Assembly (NCBI RefSeq): GCF_900107795.1
Contig: NZ_FNRL01000008.1
Location: 62,001 to 126,000, forward strand
DNA: 64,000 nt
Source: Chitinophaga terrae (ex Kim and Jung 2007)
GTDB lineage: Bacteria > Bacteroidota > Bacteroidia > Chitinophagales > Chitinophagaceae
Reading direction: 5' to 3'
Positions 43,675-53,423 of this stretch are shown piece after piece; position 1 is the stretch's first letter, and every line of letters starts with the position of its first letter. A program made the position numbers and the translations under genes. The notes under the pieces are model-generated. The model was not told where the DNA came from, made no database searches, and saw only the letters and a list, made by a program, of their open reading frames with translations.

Positions 43675-44301
43675 ATGAATCAAATGAAAAAAATCATTTT
43701 ACCGTTTTTATTAATGTTAATGGCAATGACCATGACTGTGCAAACAACAACCATTTATGGAAAAGTAATTAAAGGCGATGGAAGCCGTATAAAAGGGACA
43801 TCTGTAATGAAGGGATACGAAGACCAACTGATCATTGTGAACTTTTCCGGCGGGGTAGATAATACAGCTTCCTTGGAAATTGAGGTGCCTACAAGCGCCT
43901 GTGTTACGTCTTTCAGAAATATGATAAAAACGGAGTCGCAACAACCCCTTATTACCAAGCCTGCAGGTGGCGCGACTATAAAACCTTCCGTCGCTGCAGT
44001 TAATATTGCCCCGGGAAAGATCGCCACGCAATCATTGCAAGTATTTCCGATATCAAGAATGGATATTTCGGTAACCAGCAGGGTAGGGAATAATTTGCCC
44101 ACATTAACGCGACAAATAATTCTTGAGAATGCAATTGTCGAAAGATGTACAGATGATCTTGCAAGCAATACCAGCAAAATAAAACTGAAAGCAAACAGAA
44201 TAGGCTGGATCACCATCAACTTTGGCCCCGATGGAAAGATAAGGTCTACAGATAAAAGCGGCTGGGACCTGCTAACAGGAGCTGCATGGACCAGTTTCTG
44301 A
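43675..44301 (+). CDS. Exported beta-rich protein of the regulon, unknown
   Basis: 208 residues from the Met at 43675 (MNQMKKIILPFLLMLMAMTM). The frame opens at 43651, but that start lies within the preceding gene and before the signal sequence. The mature part begins TTTIYGKVIKGDGSRIKGTS, like a small carboxypeptidase regulatory or fimbrial-like beta domain. Last gene of the 40138 operon. Confidence 0.75.
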   Translation: MNQMKKIILPFLLMLMAMTMTVQTTTIYGKVIKGDGSRIKGTSVMKGYEDQLIIVNFSGGVDNTASLEIEVPTSACVTSFRNMIKTESQQPLITKPAGGATIKPSVAAVNIAPGKIATQSLQVFPISRMDISVTSRVGNNLPTLTRQIILENAIVERCTDDLASNTSKIKLKANRIGWITINFGPDGKIRSTDKSGWDLLTGAAWTSF

Positions 44302-44406
44302 GTTTCGGTTCCCCGCACTTTTTTAATTGAAAAGTTATCTCATCTGCGGGATACTACATTGATGAAATCGAAGGTGTTATTTTATAATTACTAATACATT
44401 CAACAA

Positions 44407-44724
44407 ATGAAAAAAACAGTTTTCATATTATTTACGATGCTATTTGCTGGCACCATGGTGCATGCTCAGTTGTTGCCTAAGCTGAAAACGAAAACCATTA
44501 CGGCTGTCAATAGCTCAACTGACAGGGCTGCTGATAAAGTGGTGGACAAAGCCGTGAGCAAAACTTCGGACGATGTAACGGATAAGGCAATAGGGAAGGC
44601 TGAGGACAAGATAAGAAACCTTTTCAAAAAGAAGAGGAAGAAGCCTGTTGATCCTGGACCATCTGTGCTTCCTGTTACCGACAGTGCTGCGTTGAAACCT
44701 CATGAGCCGGTTCCGGCAAATTGA
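44407..44724 (+). CDS. Small exported protein with Asp/Lys repeats
   Basis: 105 residues; signal peptide cleaved near VHAQ. The mature part contains a helical stretch with alternating DK units (DRAADKVVDKAVSKT, DDVTDKAIGKAEDKI), then a very basic run (LFKKKRKKP) and a Pro-rich tail. It could be a surface-attached or nucleic-acid-binding peptide; no family recognised. Gap of 105 bp to the preceding gene without a dyad motif. Confidence 0.7.
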   Translation: MKKTVFILFTMLFAGTMVHAQLLPKLKTKTITAVNSSTDRAADKVVDKAVSKTSDDVTDKAIGKAEDKIRNLFKKKRKKPVDPGPSVLPVTDSAALKPHEPVPAN

Positions 44725-44803
44725 ATACAACGAAATACGACATTCAGATTTGAACTGGCAGGTTAAACGTTTCTAACGACAGGAACATCGTTGTCATCTG
44801 AAG

Positions 44804-44823
44804 AATCGTCTTTTTTAACGATT
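44804..44823 (+). promoter_or_regulatory. Dyad motif copy 4, promoter of the gene at 44873
   Basis: AATCGTCTTTTTTAACGATT: arms AATCGT / ACGATT, changed together from copy 2 so that symmetry is kept. A -7-like TACTTTTA starts after exactly 21 nt (44845-44852), 20 bp before the start codon. Confidence 0.8.
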
Positions 44824-44872
44824 GACCCGTCAGCCCCTTCCATCTACTTTTACTAAATAAAAATCATGGAAA

Positions 44873-45988
44873 ATGAAAAGGATATTTTTCTTCCTGTTGT
44901 TTATTGCAGGTGCAATGGATAGCGGCGCACAAATAAGAAAAATTGATTCAATCCGGCTGGCTAAGCCGGTTGTTAATTCCAATATAAAAGGGAAGGTCAT
45001 TGAGCCGGCATCTCAGCAAACGACAACTGCGCCAGTCACAAATATTCAAATGGCTCCTGCAAAGCAAACGGCAACAGGCATGATTTACACACCTGCATCC
45101 ACTTCAACGCAAACGGCCGGGCAACCTGCGCAGCCTGCAACTACAACTAATCCCACTACTACGCCAGCCGCCCTCCCTGACATCATTATTACCAATGTCA
45201 GTTTTTCTCCCAATACCGGTAATACCTATTTCGTAAATTATACACTGAAAAACACCGGCACTGCTGCAGTGAAAAAAGGTTTGTTATCGGTACAGAGCTA
45301 TATAAACGGCAATGCTTCCGGAGGGGGTGCAACAACAACCATTTCAACTGAAGCTAACCAATTGCTTAATCCCGGGGAATCTATAAGCAGTAAAAATACA
45401 TTCAGCACTGCCGGCATTGTTGTGGGTAATGTATACACATTTGAGCTCTGCGTAAATGGAATGAAGACAAATATTGGCATGCCTTCTGAAACATGGGTTG
45501 GTCAGCAATTCTCTGAGTTGAATTATTCAAATAATTCGATGCAATCGCCGTTCAACATCCCACCGCCTCCACCGGCCCCGGCAGATGTAGCCATTACTGT
45601 TACAAGTGTAACGAAAAGTCCGGCCGACACATCTTTTGTCAGAATTTACTATACCCTGAAAAATATTGGCGAAACACCCATCCCCCAAACAGCTTCGCTA
45701 TTAATACAAAGCAGGGTTGAAGACACAGACAATGACCCAAGTACTTTCCTGGAAACCGCCTGTTGCGGGCAGGCTATCGGTGGAGGCGCTTTGGATGCAG
45801 GAGAAATCCCGTTTGCTCCAGGGAGTGTAAAGGAACTTTTCTGGGATGCCCGGGTTGCCGGAGGCGTCAATTTCTCTACCTTACCCAAAAATGTACTTTA
45901 CAGATTCAATATTGTAATAACCGGCAACGGTTTTACTGATGGCAACGGTGATAATAACAAAAGTGGTTATAACTATCTTCTTCAATAG
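44873..45988 (+). CDS. Exported protein with two CARDB-like domains
   Basis: 371 residues: signal peptide (LLFIAGAMDSGAQ), a Thr/Pro/Ala/Gln-rich linker (about 35-100), then two CARDB-type beta-sandwiches (about 103-220: PDIIITNVSFSPNTGNTYFV, NYTLKNTGTAAVKKGLLSV; about 238-371: ADVAITVTSVTKSPADTSFV, YYTLKNIGETPIPQTA). CARDB domains are cell-adhesion or extracellular structural modules. Directly preceded by dyad copy 4. Confidence 0.82.
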   Translation: MKRIFFFLLFIAGAMDSGAQIRKIDSIRLAKPVVNSNIKGKVIEPASQQTTTAPVTNIQMAPAKQTATGMIYTPASTSTQTAGQPAQPATTTNPTTTPAALPDIIITNVSFSPNTGNTYFVNYTLKNTGTAAVKKGLLSVQSYINGNASGGGATTTISTEANQLLNPGESISSKNTFSTAGIVVGNVYTFELCVNGMKTNIGMPSETWVGQQFSELNYSNNSMQSPFNIPPPPPAPADVAITVTSVTKSPADTSFVRIYYTLKNIGETPIPQTASLLIQSRVEDTDNDPSTFLETACCGQAIGGGALDAGEIPFAPGSVKELFWDARVAGGVNFSTLPKNVLYRFNIVITGNGFTDGNGDNNKSGYNYLLQ

Positions 45989-46045
45989 GCATATTTATTC
46001 TTTTGCCCGACCAACATTTTTTTCAGGAAAGATGAACGTAAAAAG

Positions 46046-47101
46046 ATGAGATCAATAAAAAGTATTTCGCTGTGTATCCTGTTATTGATAATGAGTTATA
46101 CAAGCCTTTCACAGAAACAAACCTTTGATGTGGTTTCTTTTATAACTCCCAAAGGCTGGCAGCAACAACAAAATGAAGGAGGATTGCAGCTTTCGGTTAC
46201 TGACCAAAAAACGGGGGCATATGCCATTGCTATTATTATGAAAGCAACTGCTTCTACTGTATCAGCCAATGAAAATTTCAGTAATGATTGGAATAAACTG
46301 GTAAAAGGCGCCGTGCAGGTAAATGGCGGGCCAACAATGGAGCTACCCGTAAACGATAACGGATGGGATGTGATCTCGGGTAGCGCCAACTATATTGATG
46401 AAGGAAAGATAGGTGCGGCTACTTTATTAACTGCCACCAGCAACGGGCAAACAGCAAGCGTTGTATTGATGACCAATACAAAGCAATATCAAAACGACTT
46501 AGCAGCATTTATCAGTTCATTGGAACTTGCAAGGTTGGAACAAAATAAAACCGGCAATACAGGAGCTGTTCCGGCAGGTAAAGCGGGGAAGTCTTCAATC
46601 ATAGGTTTGTGGTGTGATAATCATTTAGAAACGAGTGGTTATGCTAATGGATTTCCGCAATATACAGCCGGCTATTTCAGACGGGAATATTTATTTAAAG
46701 AGGACGGCACCTATATTTTCCGCTTAAAAAATTGGTCGGCACTTATGAAAGAAATACTGTTTGCTTATGAAAGCGGAACTTATGTTGTCCGGGGAAACCA
46801 GCTTACCATTATTCCTAAGGAAGGCAGAGGCGAATGGTGGAGCAAGAGGGATAATAGTAATAAACTATGGGGAGGCAGGATAAGGGCATCAGATTATAAA
46901 CTGGAGAAAACGAGTTACAGTTTTGAAATAAAATATTATTCCGGGTCAAATGAATATAGCCTGATCCTTAACCCGAACAAAAATACTGAAAGAGACGGCA
47001 CTTATTCTGAGCAAAATAGGTTTTCCTATACATGGCGGCAAACCGGAGAATCACTTATTGATAATCCGCCAGACTTTAAAACCGGTTTTGAAATAAGGTA
47101 A
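46046..47101 (+). CDS. Exported protein, paralogue of the 38801 product
   Basis: 351 residues; signal peptide ending near SYTSLSQ. N-terminal domain (about 25-170: FDVVSFITPKGWQQQQNEGG, NGWDVISGSANYIDEG) matches the one in the 38801 protein in layout. The C-terminal domain (about 185-351) starts IIGLWCDNHLE and has FRREYLFKEDGTYIFRLKNW, a lipocalin-like pattern. The two paralogues bracket the set. Followed by a strong terminator. Confidence 0.8.
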   Translation: MRSIKSISLCILLLIMSYTSLSQKQTFDVVSFITPKGWQQQQNEGGLQLSVTDQKTGAYAIAIIMKATASTVSANENFSNDWNKLVKGAVQVNGGPTMELPVNDNGWDVISGSANYIDEGKIGAATLLTATSNGQTASVVLMTNTKQYQNDLAAFISSLELARLEQNKTGNTGAVPAGKAGKSSIIGLWCDNHLETSGYANGFPQYTAGYFRREYLFKEDGTYIFRLKNWSALMKEILFAYESGTYVVRGNQLTIIPKEGRGEWWSKRDNSNKLWGGRIRASDYKLEKTSYSFEIKYYSGSNEYSLILNPNKNTERDGTYSEQNRFSYTWRQTGESLIDNPPDFKTGFEIR

Positions 47102-47239
47102 CTAATTCCACTGCTTCAAAGGCGGAATGAAATGGGGCTGGGTTAATGCCATCTATTCGTTACTTGCTGGAAGATATGGGGAACGCAGTAGCCTGTAAAA
47201 AGCTAATATACAAACTGGGTAAGGATTTCATCCAAAATA

Positions 47240-47279
47240 AAAATGGACAAACCGAAATTTACTTCGGTTTGTCCATTTT
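47240..47279. terminator. Strong hairpin terminator ending the secreted-protein set
   Basis: Perfect 17-bp inverted repeat (47240-47256, 47263-47279) with a 6-nt loop and A/T runs at both ends, so it can act in both directions. Confidence 0.8.
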
Positions 47280-47694
47280 CGTGCCCAGAACTGGATTCTT
47301 TACAGTCTGGTTTTCAATATCTTACAAGTAAGGTGTGTCATAATTGTGTCGTGATATGAAAGAACACCGCTTTTAAACGTTTTCGCACTTTTTCTCCCTA
47401 TCGGGACAAATTTAATAAAAAAGTGGAATTTACCATACGTTTGGTATAAACATAAAATATCGAGATTCCGATTCTTGTGTCAAGATCCGCTCAATCGGCT
47501 TTAGCAGAAAATTACTCAAAATATTGTGTGACAAAAAGGATATCGTACACTGAATCTCAGAGTTGAAATACTGGCGCAATTCGATATATTATTATGCTAT
47601 TTTATAATGTGTATTGACAAATTTTGATTGTATCGTAAAAAGAAATTAGATTAGCACATTCCCAAATTGCTTTTTTTAATTTCCACAATGGTAT
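47280..47694. other. Intergenic AT-rich stretch at a composition boundary
   Basis: No gene recognised. From here to the right end the DNA is more AT-rich. A small dyad TACCA-N6-TGGTA with a TACGTTTG box lies near 47432-47447 but no gene starts after it. Confidence 0.5.
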
Positions 47695-47874
47695 TTAAGA
47701 AAAACTCACAAAGTATATTTTTTGTCTGTGTTGTTGCAAAATCTTATACACTATGGATTCACCAAGAGGTACAGAAACTTCAACAGTATGTTCATGACCG
47801 ATTTTTAACCCCAGGATAAAAGCCATAGCAACTGCCGGCGTCGTGATCACATTAGAATCATTCCCTAATGACAT
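47695..47874 (-). CDS. Short ORF or gene fragment, 59 residues
   Basis: MSLGNDSNVITTPAVAMAFI then a segment with HEHTVEVSVPLGESIVYKIL. Composition is protein-like. The frame is open about 20 residues further upstream (YILPKGYC before the Met), so this may be the tail of a lost gene rather than a complete one. It diverges from the Argonaute gene with 64 bp between. No family recognised. Confidence 0.35.
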   Translation of the reverse strand: MSLGNDSNVITTPAVAMAFILGLKIGHEHTVEVSVPLGESIVYKILQQHRQKIYFVSFS

Positions 47875-47938
47875 GCAATATCCCTTTGGAAGAATATAAA
47901 TAGACAGAACTAAGGTCCTTACATAACGAATTTAAATT

Positions 47939-50900
47939 ATGGATAATCCGAATATATATCTTGACGTTACTCAGTTTGTTCGTGCTGTAGGCGTGAATAA
48001 AACTTCTTCGCATTCAATCTTTATTGGCGCTGGTGCATCAATATCATCTGGCGTGAAATCAGCATATGATTGTGTATGGGAGTGGAAATGACAAATATTT
48101 ATTAGCGCCAACCCCGGGTTAGAAAAGATCTTCCCAGATGGAAGCTCAGAAGCCTCTCGCATCAAAATACAGAATTGGCTAGATAATCAGGGTAAATACC
48201 CTGGAATGGATGCCAGAGAGGAATATACATACTATGCTAATGAAGCCTTTCCAATACCCAGCACTAGAAAGAGCTTTTTTCAAAATATATCTAAGGATGC
48301 AAAGCCATCAGCTGGGTATCACCTTCTGTGCTTACTTGCCAGAGAGAGGATTATTCGGCAGATTTGGACAACGAATTTTGACCACCTTCCGGCAAAAGCT
48401 GCTGCGTCTTATAATATAACGCCCATTGAGATTGGCTTGGACTCTACACATCGTACCGAACGAATAGCCGCAGAAGGAGAATTAGTGCTCAATGCTTTAC
48501 ACGGGGATTATCGGTATGATCTGCTCAAAAATACAGAAGCAGAGCTACAGGCTCAGGATGAAGTGCTTAGAAGGAAATTAACAGAAGACATATCGGGCTC
48601 CCATCTAATTGTTGTTGGTTTTAGTGGGAATGATCAATCGATTATGGATGCTTTAATGGAAGCATATTCGCAATCAGCAGCTAGTAGGCTATACTGGTGC
48701 GGATATGGCGCCCAACCCAATGCTGCCGTTGCTGCACTATTAGAGGCAGCAAGAAAGGCGAATAGGGAGGCATACTATATTGCCACTAATGGTTTTGATG
48801 ATTTAATGATGAGATTGGGCAAGTTCTGCCTCTCAGGTGAAAATTATACTGAAGCCGAGCCCCATTTTAAGAGAGTTGATTCGTTAAATAATGAGTTCAC
48901 TCCTTTTCAATTGAAAATAAACCGGATTGATGCTGTGATCAAAAGCAATTTGCTACCGCTTACAATTCCATTAGAACTGTTCCAATTCCAATGCGAGATA
49001 GCACGACAAAAGGGGGCTTGGTCAAAGATAAGGGAATTAACCTCAGAGAGGAATGTGGTTGCAGCCCCGCTTAAAGGAAAAGTTATGGCATTAGGCACGT
49101 TGGATGATATTAGTAGTATTTTCTCTGGTAATATTCAGGGAGTTATAACCCGTGTGCCTATTGATCAGGAAGAGTTGAAAATCGAGGAAGGCGCTATAAA
49201 ACACATAATTACTGCTGCCTTAACTATAGCCATTTGCAATAAATTGAATTTTTCATCTGATGGTAGAAATAAAATCTGGGATAATAAGCCTATTCAGACG
49301 AAATCTTTAGGAGGAATAGAATACAAAATATATCAAGCTATTTTTTTAAATATCGTGAAAGATGATGAAAGCCTATTCCTGTTGGTGAAGCCTACTATTT
49401 CAATTATTCGTTCAGACGGCGAATTGATTGAGAAAGAGGTAAGAAAGAGTATCTCAAAAGAAGTATTAGACAGGATGTATAATGGCCAATTCAATACCGC
49501 TTTCGAGCAATGGAGAACATTGATTTTTGCTGAATGCAATGCTATAACATTAGAATTTCCCAATAACTCCGGTAGTAGATTTAACTTTACCCTCCAGGCG
49601 ACCCCATTATTTGCGAAGGTTCAAAAATCGTCCGGTCAGGAAAGTCTACCAGATAATCAGAAGTATTATAAATTTTCGGCTAAGCAGTTCGATGAACCTG
49701 CTCTCCTGTTTTCTTCTCAAGATGGAATAAATGAATCGCAGATTTTCACCCACTTCGTGGATTAGTACAAAATAAGCCGTATGATTTTTCTCTAAGTACA
49801 GCAGGACTTAGCAGGCAAACCATTGTTGGTGTCATTTGCCCATCATCACATAGTCAAAAATTTTCCAGTTTTTTGAATCTGCAACATGGAAGGATACCTG
49901 TTACGAATCAAAGAGAAAACTATTCTATAGATTTTCCTGGATATTCTGCCGCATATGGTATAGCACTAGATATTCCTGCGACAACAGATATAAGGTGGCA
50001 ACATGTTGAAGTAGATCCGAGGCTTAGTGTTGAGAAAAATGCACTCCATATTGCAGAACAGATAAAAAACGCCATTACTCGAATTACATCCATTTTGGAT
50101 GGCAACTTGATTATTATTTGTATTCCCACGGAATGGGCTGGATATCGAAATTATCACAATGATCTGGAGATTTTTGATTTACATGATCACTAAAAGCATT
50201 TGCGATTCAAAAAGGTATAACGACTCAGTTTATTGAAGAGGATACAATTGATAATTCTTCGCAGGCGAACCGAATACATTGGTGGCTATCTCTTTCATTC
50301 TATACAAAGACTATGAGGACCCCTTGGGTATTAAAAAATTTGGATAAGACAACTGCATTCGCCGGTATTGGATATAGTATCGATTCAACCGAAGACCAAA
50401 GCCATATTATAATGGGATGTAGTCACATTTATAACTCCAGAGGTGAAGGGTTACGTTATCGACTGGCAAAGGTTGACAAACCTATTTTCAGGAATAAAAG
50501 ACCGCACCTTTCATATAATGATGCTTATCAATTCGGGATATCTACTGCACAACTATTTGTTGAAGCGACAAATGAACCGCCCAAAAGAGTGGTTATCCAT
50601 AAAAGGACTTTTTTTACTGAAGAAGAAAAGACTGGGATTTTAGATGGATTAAGAAATATTCCAGTAGTGGACTTGATCGAAATTAATATTGAGGATGACC
50701 TTCGATTTATTAATTCATTGAGAAAACAAGATAAGTTAGAGATAGATTTGTACCCAGTTGCAAGGGGTATCTGTATTGAAATAAATTCATATACCGGTTT
50801 GCTTTATACACACGGTACAACACCTTCAATAAAGAGCCAAGGTGGCAAAGATTTCATGGGAGGGCGAGGCATACCAGCCCCCCTGGTTATAAAAAAGCAT

Positions 50901-51086
50901 TATGGGCCATCTTCGTTGGAGACAATTGCAACAGAAATTCTGAGTTTGTCGAAGATGAATTGGAATTCGGCCAGCTTATATTCAAAGCTGCCAGCGACAA
51001 TCCAATCGTCAAATGATATTGCCAGGATTGGCTCTATGCTATCACGTTTTTCTGGAAAATCTTATGATTACCGTTTGTTCATTTAG
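47939..51086 (+). pseudogene. SIR2-APAZ-MID-PIWI short prokaryotic Argonaute (SPARSA-like), inactivated
   Basis: About 1048 codons in three frame segments. Segment 1 (47939-49765): SIR2 NADase domain with the NAD loop FIGAGASISSG at residues 28-38, WTTNFDHLPAKAAAS and LHGDYRYD, then the APAZ region. Segment 2 (to 50193): YDFSLSTAGLSRQTIVGVI and MID/PIWI start. Segment 3 (to 51086): HWWLSLSFYTKTMRTPWVLK, TTAFAGIGYS, ending DYRLFI like other PIWI proteins. Lesions: TGA at codon 51 (48089-48091, probably from CGA Arg), a frameshift near 49758 and another near 50190; each frameshift is repaired by adding one base. Intact homologues sense invading plasmids or phage with guide RNA and deplete NAD+. 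Confidence 0.88.
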
Positions 51087-51439
51087 TCTTTTAAGGTCTC
51101 TGTATGTTTCCAATCATTTTGTAATACCTCAACCCTGTTTTTTTTCTCATTACGATTACCGTAATAATTGAAAAGTGATTTTTTTCAACTTTTTTATTGA
51201 AAAGTATCAACTAAAAGAGAATTCTTATAGTTTACCTTTGCCCCATATTATTGAATGCGACCCAGATAATAAAGTTTTCATTTATCTAGTAATTTATCAA
51301 ATTTGATTGATGGTATATTTTACATGGATATTTGTTGCTTGAAAAGAGCTAAGTGATGATTTTTTAAATATAAGTATCTAACCTACTTTTTCCTCTCGTG
51401 GTAACATTCGGTTTTCTCAAAATTTATATCAAATCAACT
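51087..51439. other. Intergenic, AT-rich
   Basis: No gene recognised. Probably the promoter region of the methyltransferase at 51440; no clear TAnnTTTG box with a -33 partner was found. Confidence 0.5.
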
Positions 51440-52036
51440 ATGGACAATATTACATCAAAGGCCACTTGGTATGCCAATGATGCGGCTTTTGATTGGTTAT
51501 ACCCTGAGAGGATACAGCAATTGTCAAGACGGCATTGGACACCTATGGAAGTAGCAAAAAAATCTGCTAAGTTCTTATCTAATGGAACTGGAAAAAAGAT
51601 TTTGGACATTGGAAGTGGTGTAGGTAAATTTTGCCTGATAGGAGGACATTTCTTCCCCGAAGCAACATTTTCAGGCGTAGAGCAACGAAAGGAGCTCTTT
51701 CACTTTGCCGAGGCAGCGAAAGAGTTGACACATGCCAGCAATGTGGATTTCGCTAATTGCAATTTTACACAGGTTGATTTTGATGAATATGATCACTTTT
51801 ATTTTTACAACTCTTTTTTTGAGAACCTGGTCGAAGAGGGCCAGATAGACCAGGAAGTGGAATACTCAACTAGTTTATACAATTATTATTCTCGTTACAT
51901 GTTTAAATGTTTGGAGAATAAACCAAGTGGCACCAGGTTAGTAACATTTCACAGCCTAGAAGATGAAGTCCCTCCTAGTTATCAATTAGTTGATGCAACA
52001 GTGGACTTCCTATTAAAAATGTGGATAAAGAGATAG
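51440..52036 (+). CDS. Class I SAM-dependent methyltransferase, paralogue A
   Basis: 198 residues from the Met at 51440 (MDNITSKATWYANDAAFDWL); the frame opens 14 residues earlier without typical sequence. SAM motif I is KKILDIGSGVGKFCLIGG, with the acidic ribose ligand in SGVEQRKELF, then DFDEYDHFYFYNSFFENL. The GVGKF...GVE pattern is reminiscent of DOT1-like folds. The substrate-recognition start RRHWTPMEVAKKSAKFL is shared with the methyltransferase at 54633. Target unknown. Confidence 0.82.
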   Translation: MDNITSKATWYANDAAFDWLYPERIQQLSRRHWTPMEVAKKSAKFLSNGTGKKILDIGSGVGKFCLIGGHFFPEATFSGVEQRKELFHFAEAAKELTHASNVDFANCNFTQVDFDEYDHFYFYNSFFENLVEEGQIDQEVEYSTSLYNYYSRYMFKCLENKPSGTRLVTFHSLEDEVPPSYQLVDATVDFLLKMWIKR

Positions 52037-52063
52037 GCATAGCTGGAAATTAAAATTTGAATA

Positions 52064-52336
52064 ATGAACGTAGATAAGGATAATTATTTGTCATCGGTGA
52101 TTGAAAAATTAAAAATGGCACAAAATAATGAGCAGGTAGAGAGCATTATTTCAACTGCAATCAATGGTATTAAACATGCAGGATACACAGGAATGCAAAA
52201 AACTTTTATTTCACAATTACAACTCTGGATAGAAGAATTGTCTCCTCTCGATTGGAACAGCACTCAATGGGCATGTTTTCGCTATGCGTTAATTTACTCA
52301 CGGAAATATTCTGCAAATGAATTAGTACAAGGATAA
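52064..52336 (+). CDS. Small hypothetical protein
   Basis: 90 residues, helical, with SVIEKLKMAQNNEQVESIIS and Trp-rich C-terminal part (LQLWIEELSPLDWNSTQWAC). No signal peptide or membrane segment. 27 bp after methyltransferase A on the same strand, so it may be its partner, as the GcvH-like protein could be for methyltransferase B. Confidence 0.65.
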   Translation: MNVDKDNYLSSVIEKLKMAQNNEQVESIISTAINGIKHAGYTGMQKTFISQLQLWIEELSPLDWNSTQWACFRYALIYSRKYSANELVQG

Positions 52337-52394
52337 GTTGTTTATATTTCTCATCGTAACAATAAATATCTCAATTGCACAAGGAGAATAACAT

Positions 52395-53147
52395 ATGCTT
52401 CGTCATATAGGTAGGAAAAGGAATTATAGACATAATTTGCGGCTGGCGGTTCTTCTATGCTTTACGGCGGGAATAGTGAATGCTACCGGACTATTTGCGT
52501 TTTCAGTGTTAACTACCAATGTAACCGGACATGCCGCGCTACTGGCTCAGAAATTGGTAACGGGTGATTTGAGATCAGCACGGATGGTGGCTTTATGGTT
52601 GCTGCTTTTTCTGGCTGGGGCATTCTTTTCTAGTTTTTGTACCGGAAAAATAGGCCAGAATAAAAGATTGGGCTATGCAATTCCCATAATAAGTGAAATT
52701 ACTATCCTTGCGTTAGTAGGTAGTTTCGGATACACATTTGATCGATCAATTATAAAAACGGAATATTTTGCCGGAAGCCTTCTTTTTGCAATGGGTATGC
52801 AAAATGCTTTAGTTTCAACGATTTCAGGATATGTAGTTAGAACTACTCATCTAACAGGCATGTTTACTGACTTGGGGATTGATCTTTATACTTTGATTTC
52901 AACATCTCCTAATAGTACTGGTAGCATTAAGAAGAAAATTATTTTGCGGCTGGTGATCATATTTTTCTTTCTCACTGGTTGTATTGTTGGAGGATATAGC
53001 TTTCTTAAATTAAAATATTTTTCTTTTTATATCCCCGCCGCCATCCTTGTCATTGCTATGTTTTACGATGCATTTCGTATTCGATTTTCAAAAATGGTTC
53101 ACCGGATCAAAATACGGGAAAGAAAAAATAGCTTAGAACCTAGATAA
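52395..53147 (+). CDS. YoaK/DUF1275 family membrane protein
   Basis: 250 residues with six or seven membrane helices. Family blocks: FTAGIVNATGLFAFSVLTTN, VTGHAALLAQKLVTGD, and GMQNALVSTISGYVVRTTHL TG region. A transport role is presumed from topology. A good ribosome-binding site (AAGGAG) lies about 10 bp before the start. Confidence 0.85.
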   Translation: MLRHIGRKRNYRHNLRLAVLLCFTAGIVNATGLFAFSVLTTNVTGHAALLAQKLVTGDLRSARMVALWLLLFLAGAFFSSFCTGKIGQNKRLGYAIPIISEITILALVGSFGYTFDRSIIKTEYFAGSLLFAMGMQNALVSTISGYVVRTTHLTGMFTDLGIDLYTLISTSPNSTGSIKKKIILRLVIIFFFLTGCIVGGYSFLKLKYFSFYIPAAILVIAMFYDAFRIRFSKMVHRIKIRERKNSLEPR

Positions 53148-53360
53148 CACATAAAATTCAAGGGGATTCTGTAATTGATTAAAAGTTTGCCGGTTAAGGG
53201 AACGTCAATTGTTCTGAGAAAGGAATGGCTATAAAAATATTCGCCTCACTGAAGATGAAGAAGAAGTTGAAGTACGAATTGAGAAAACAAAATTGATTCT
53301 TAAAACATGCTTTTTGAAAAGAGGTTGATCTGCCGTTTAATATACATTGAAATTTACCTG

Positions 53361-53387
53361 TTCACCCCTCTACATATGAAGGGTGAA
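53361..53387. terminator. Hairpin between convergent genes
   Basis: Arms TTCACCC / GGGTGAA with a 13-nt loop, between the YoaK gene and the convergent crp/fnr gene. Confidence 0.45.
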
Positions 53388-53423
53388 TGGGTATTCAATG
53401 ATTATATTTGAAAAGCCAAAAGT

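Noticed and set aside
44315..44360. Nested inverted repeat CCCGCA / TGCGGG with inner ACTTTT / AAAAGT after the gene at 43675
   Set aside because: The outer loop is over 25 nt and no T-tract follows, so it was not listed as a terminator.
47146..47331. 61-codon plus-strand ORF after the secreted-protein set
   Set aside because: It reads straight through the 17-bp terminator stem, so it is unlikely to be a gene.
48089..48091. TGA at codon 51 of the Argonaute gene as selenocysteine or programmed readthrough
   Set aside because: No SECIS-like stem was seen after it, the place is not a redox site, and two further frameshifts in the same gene favour inactivation or read errors.
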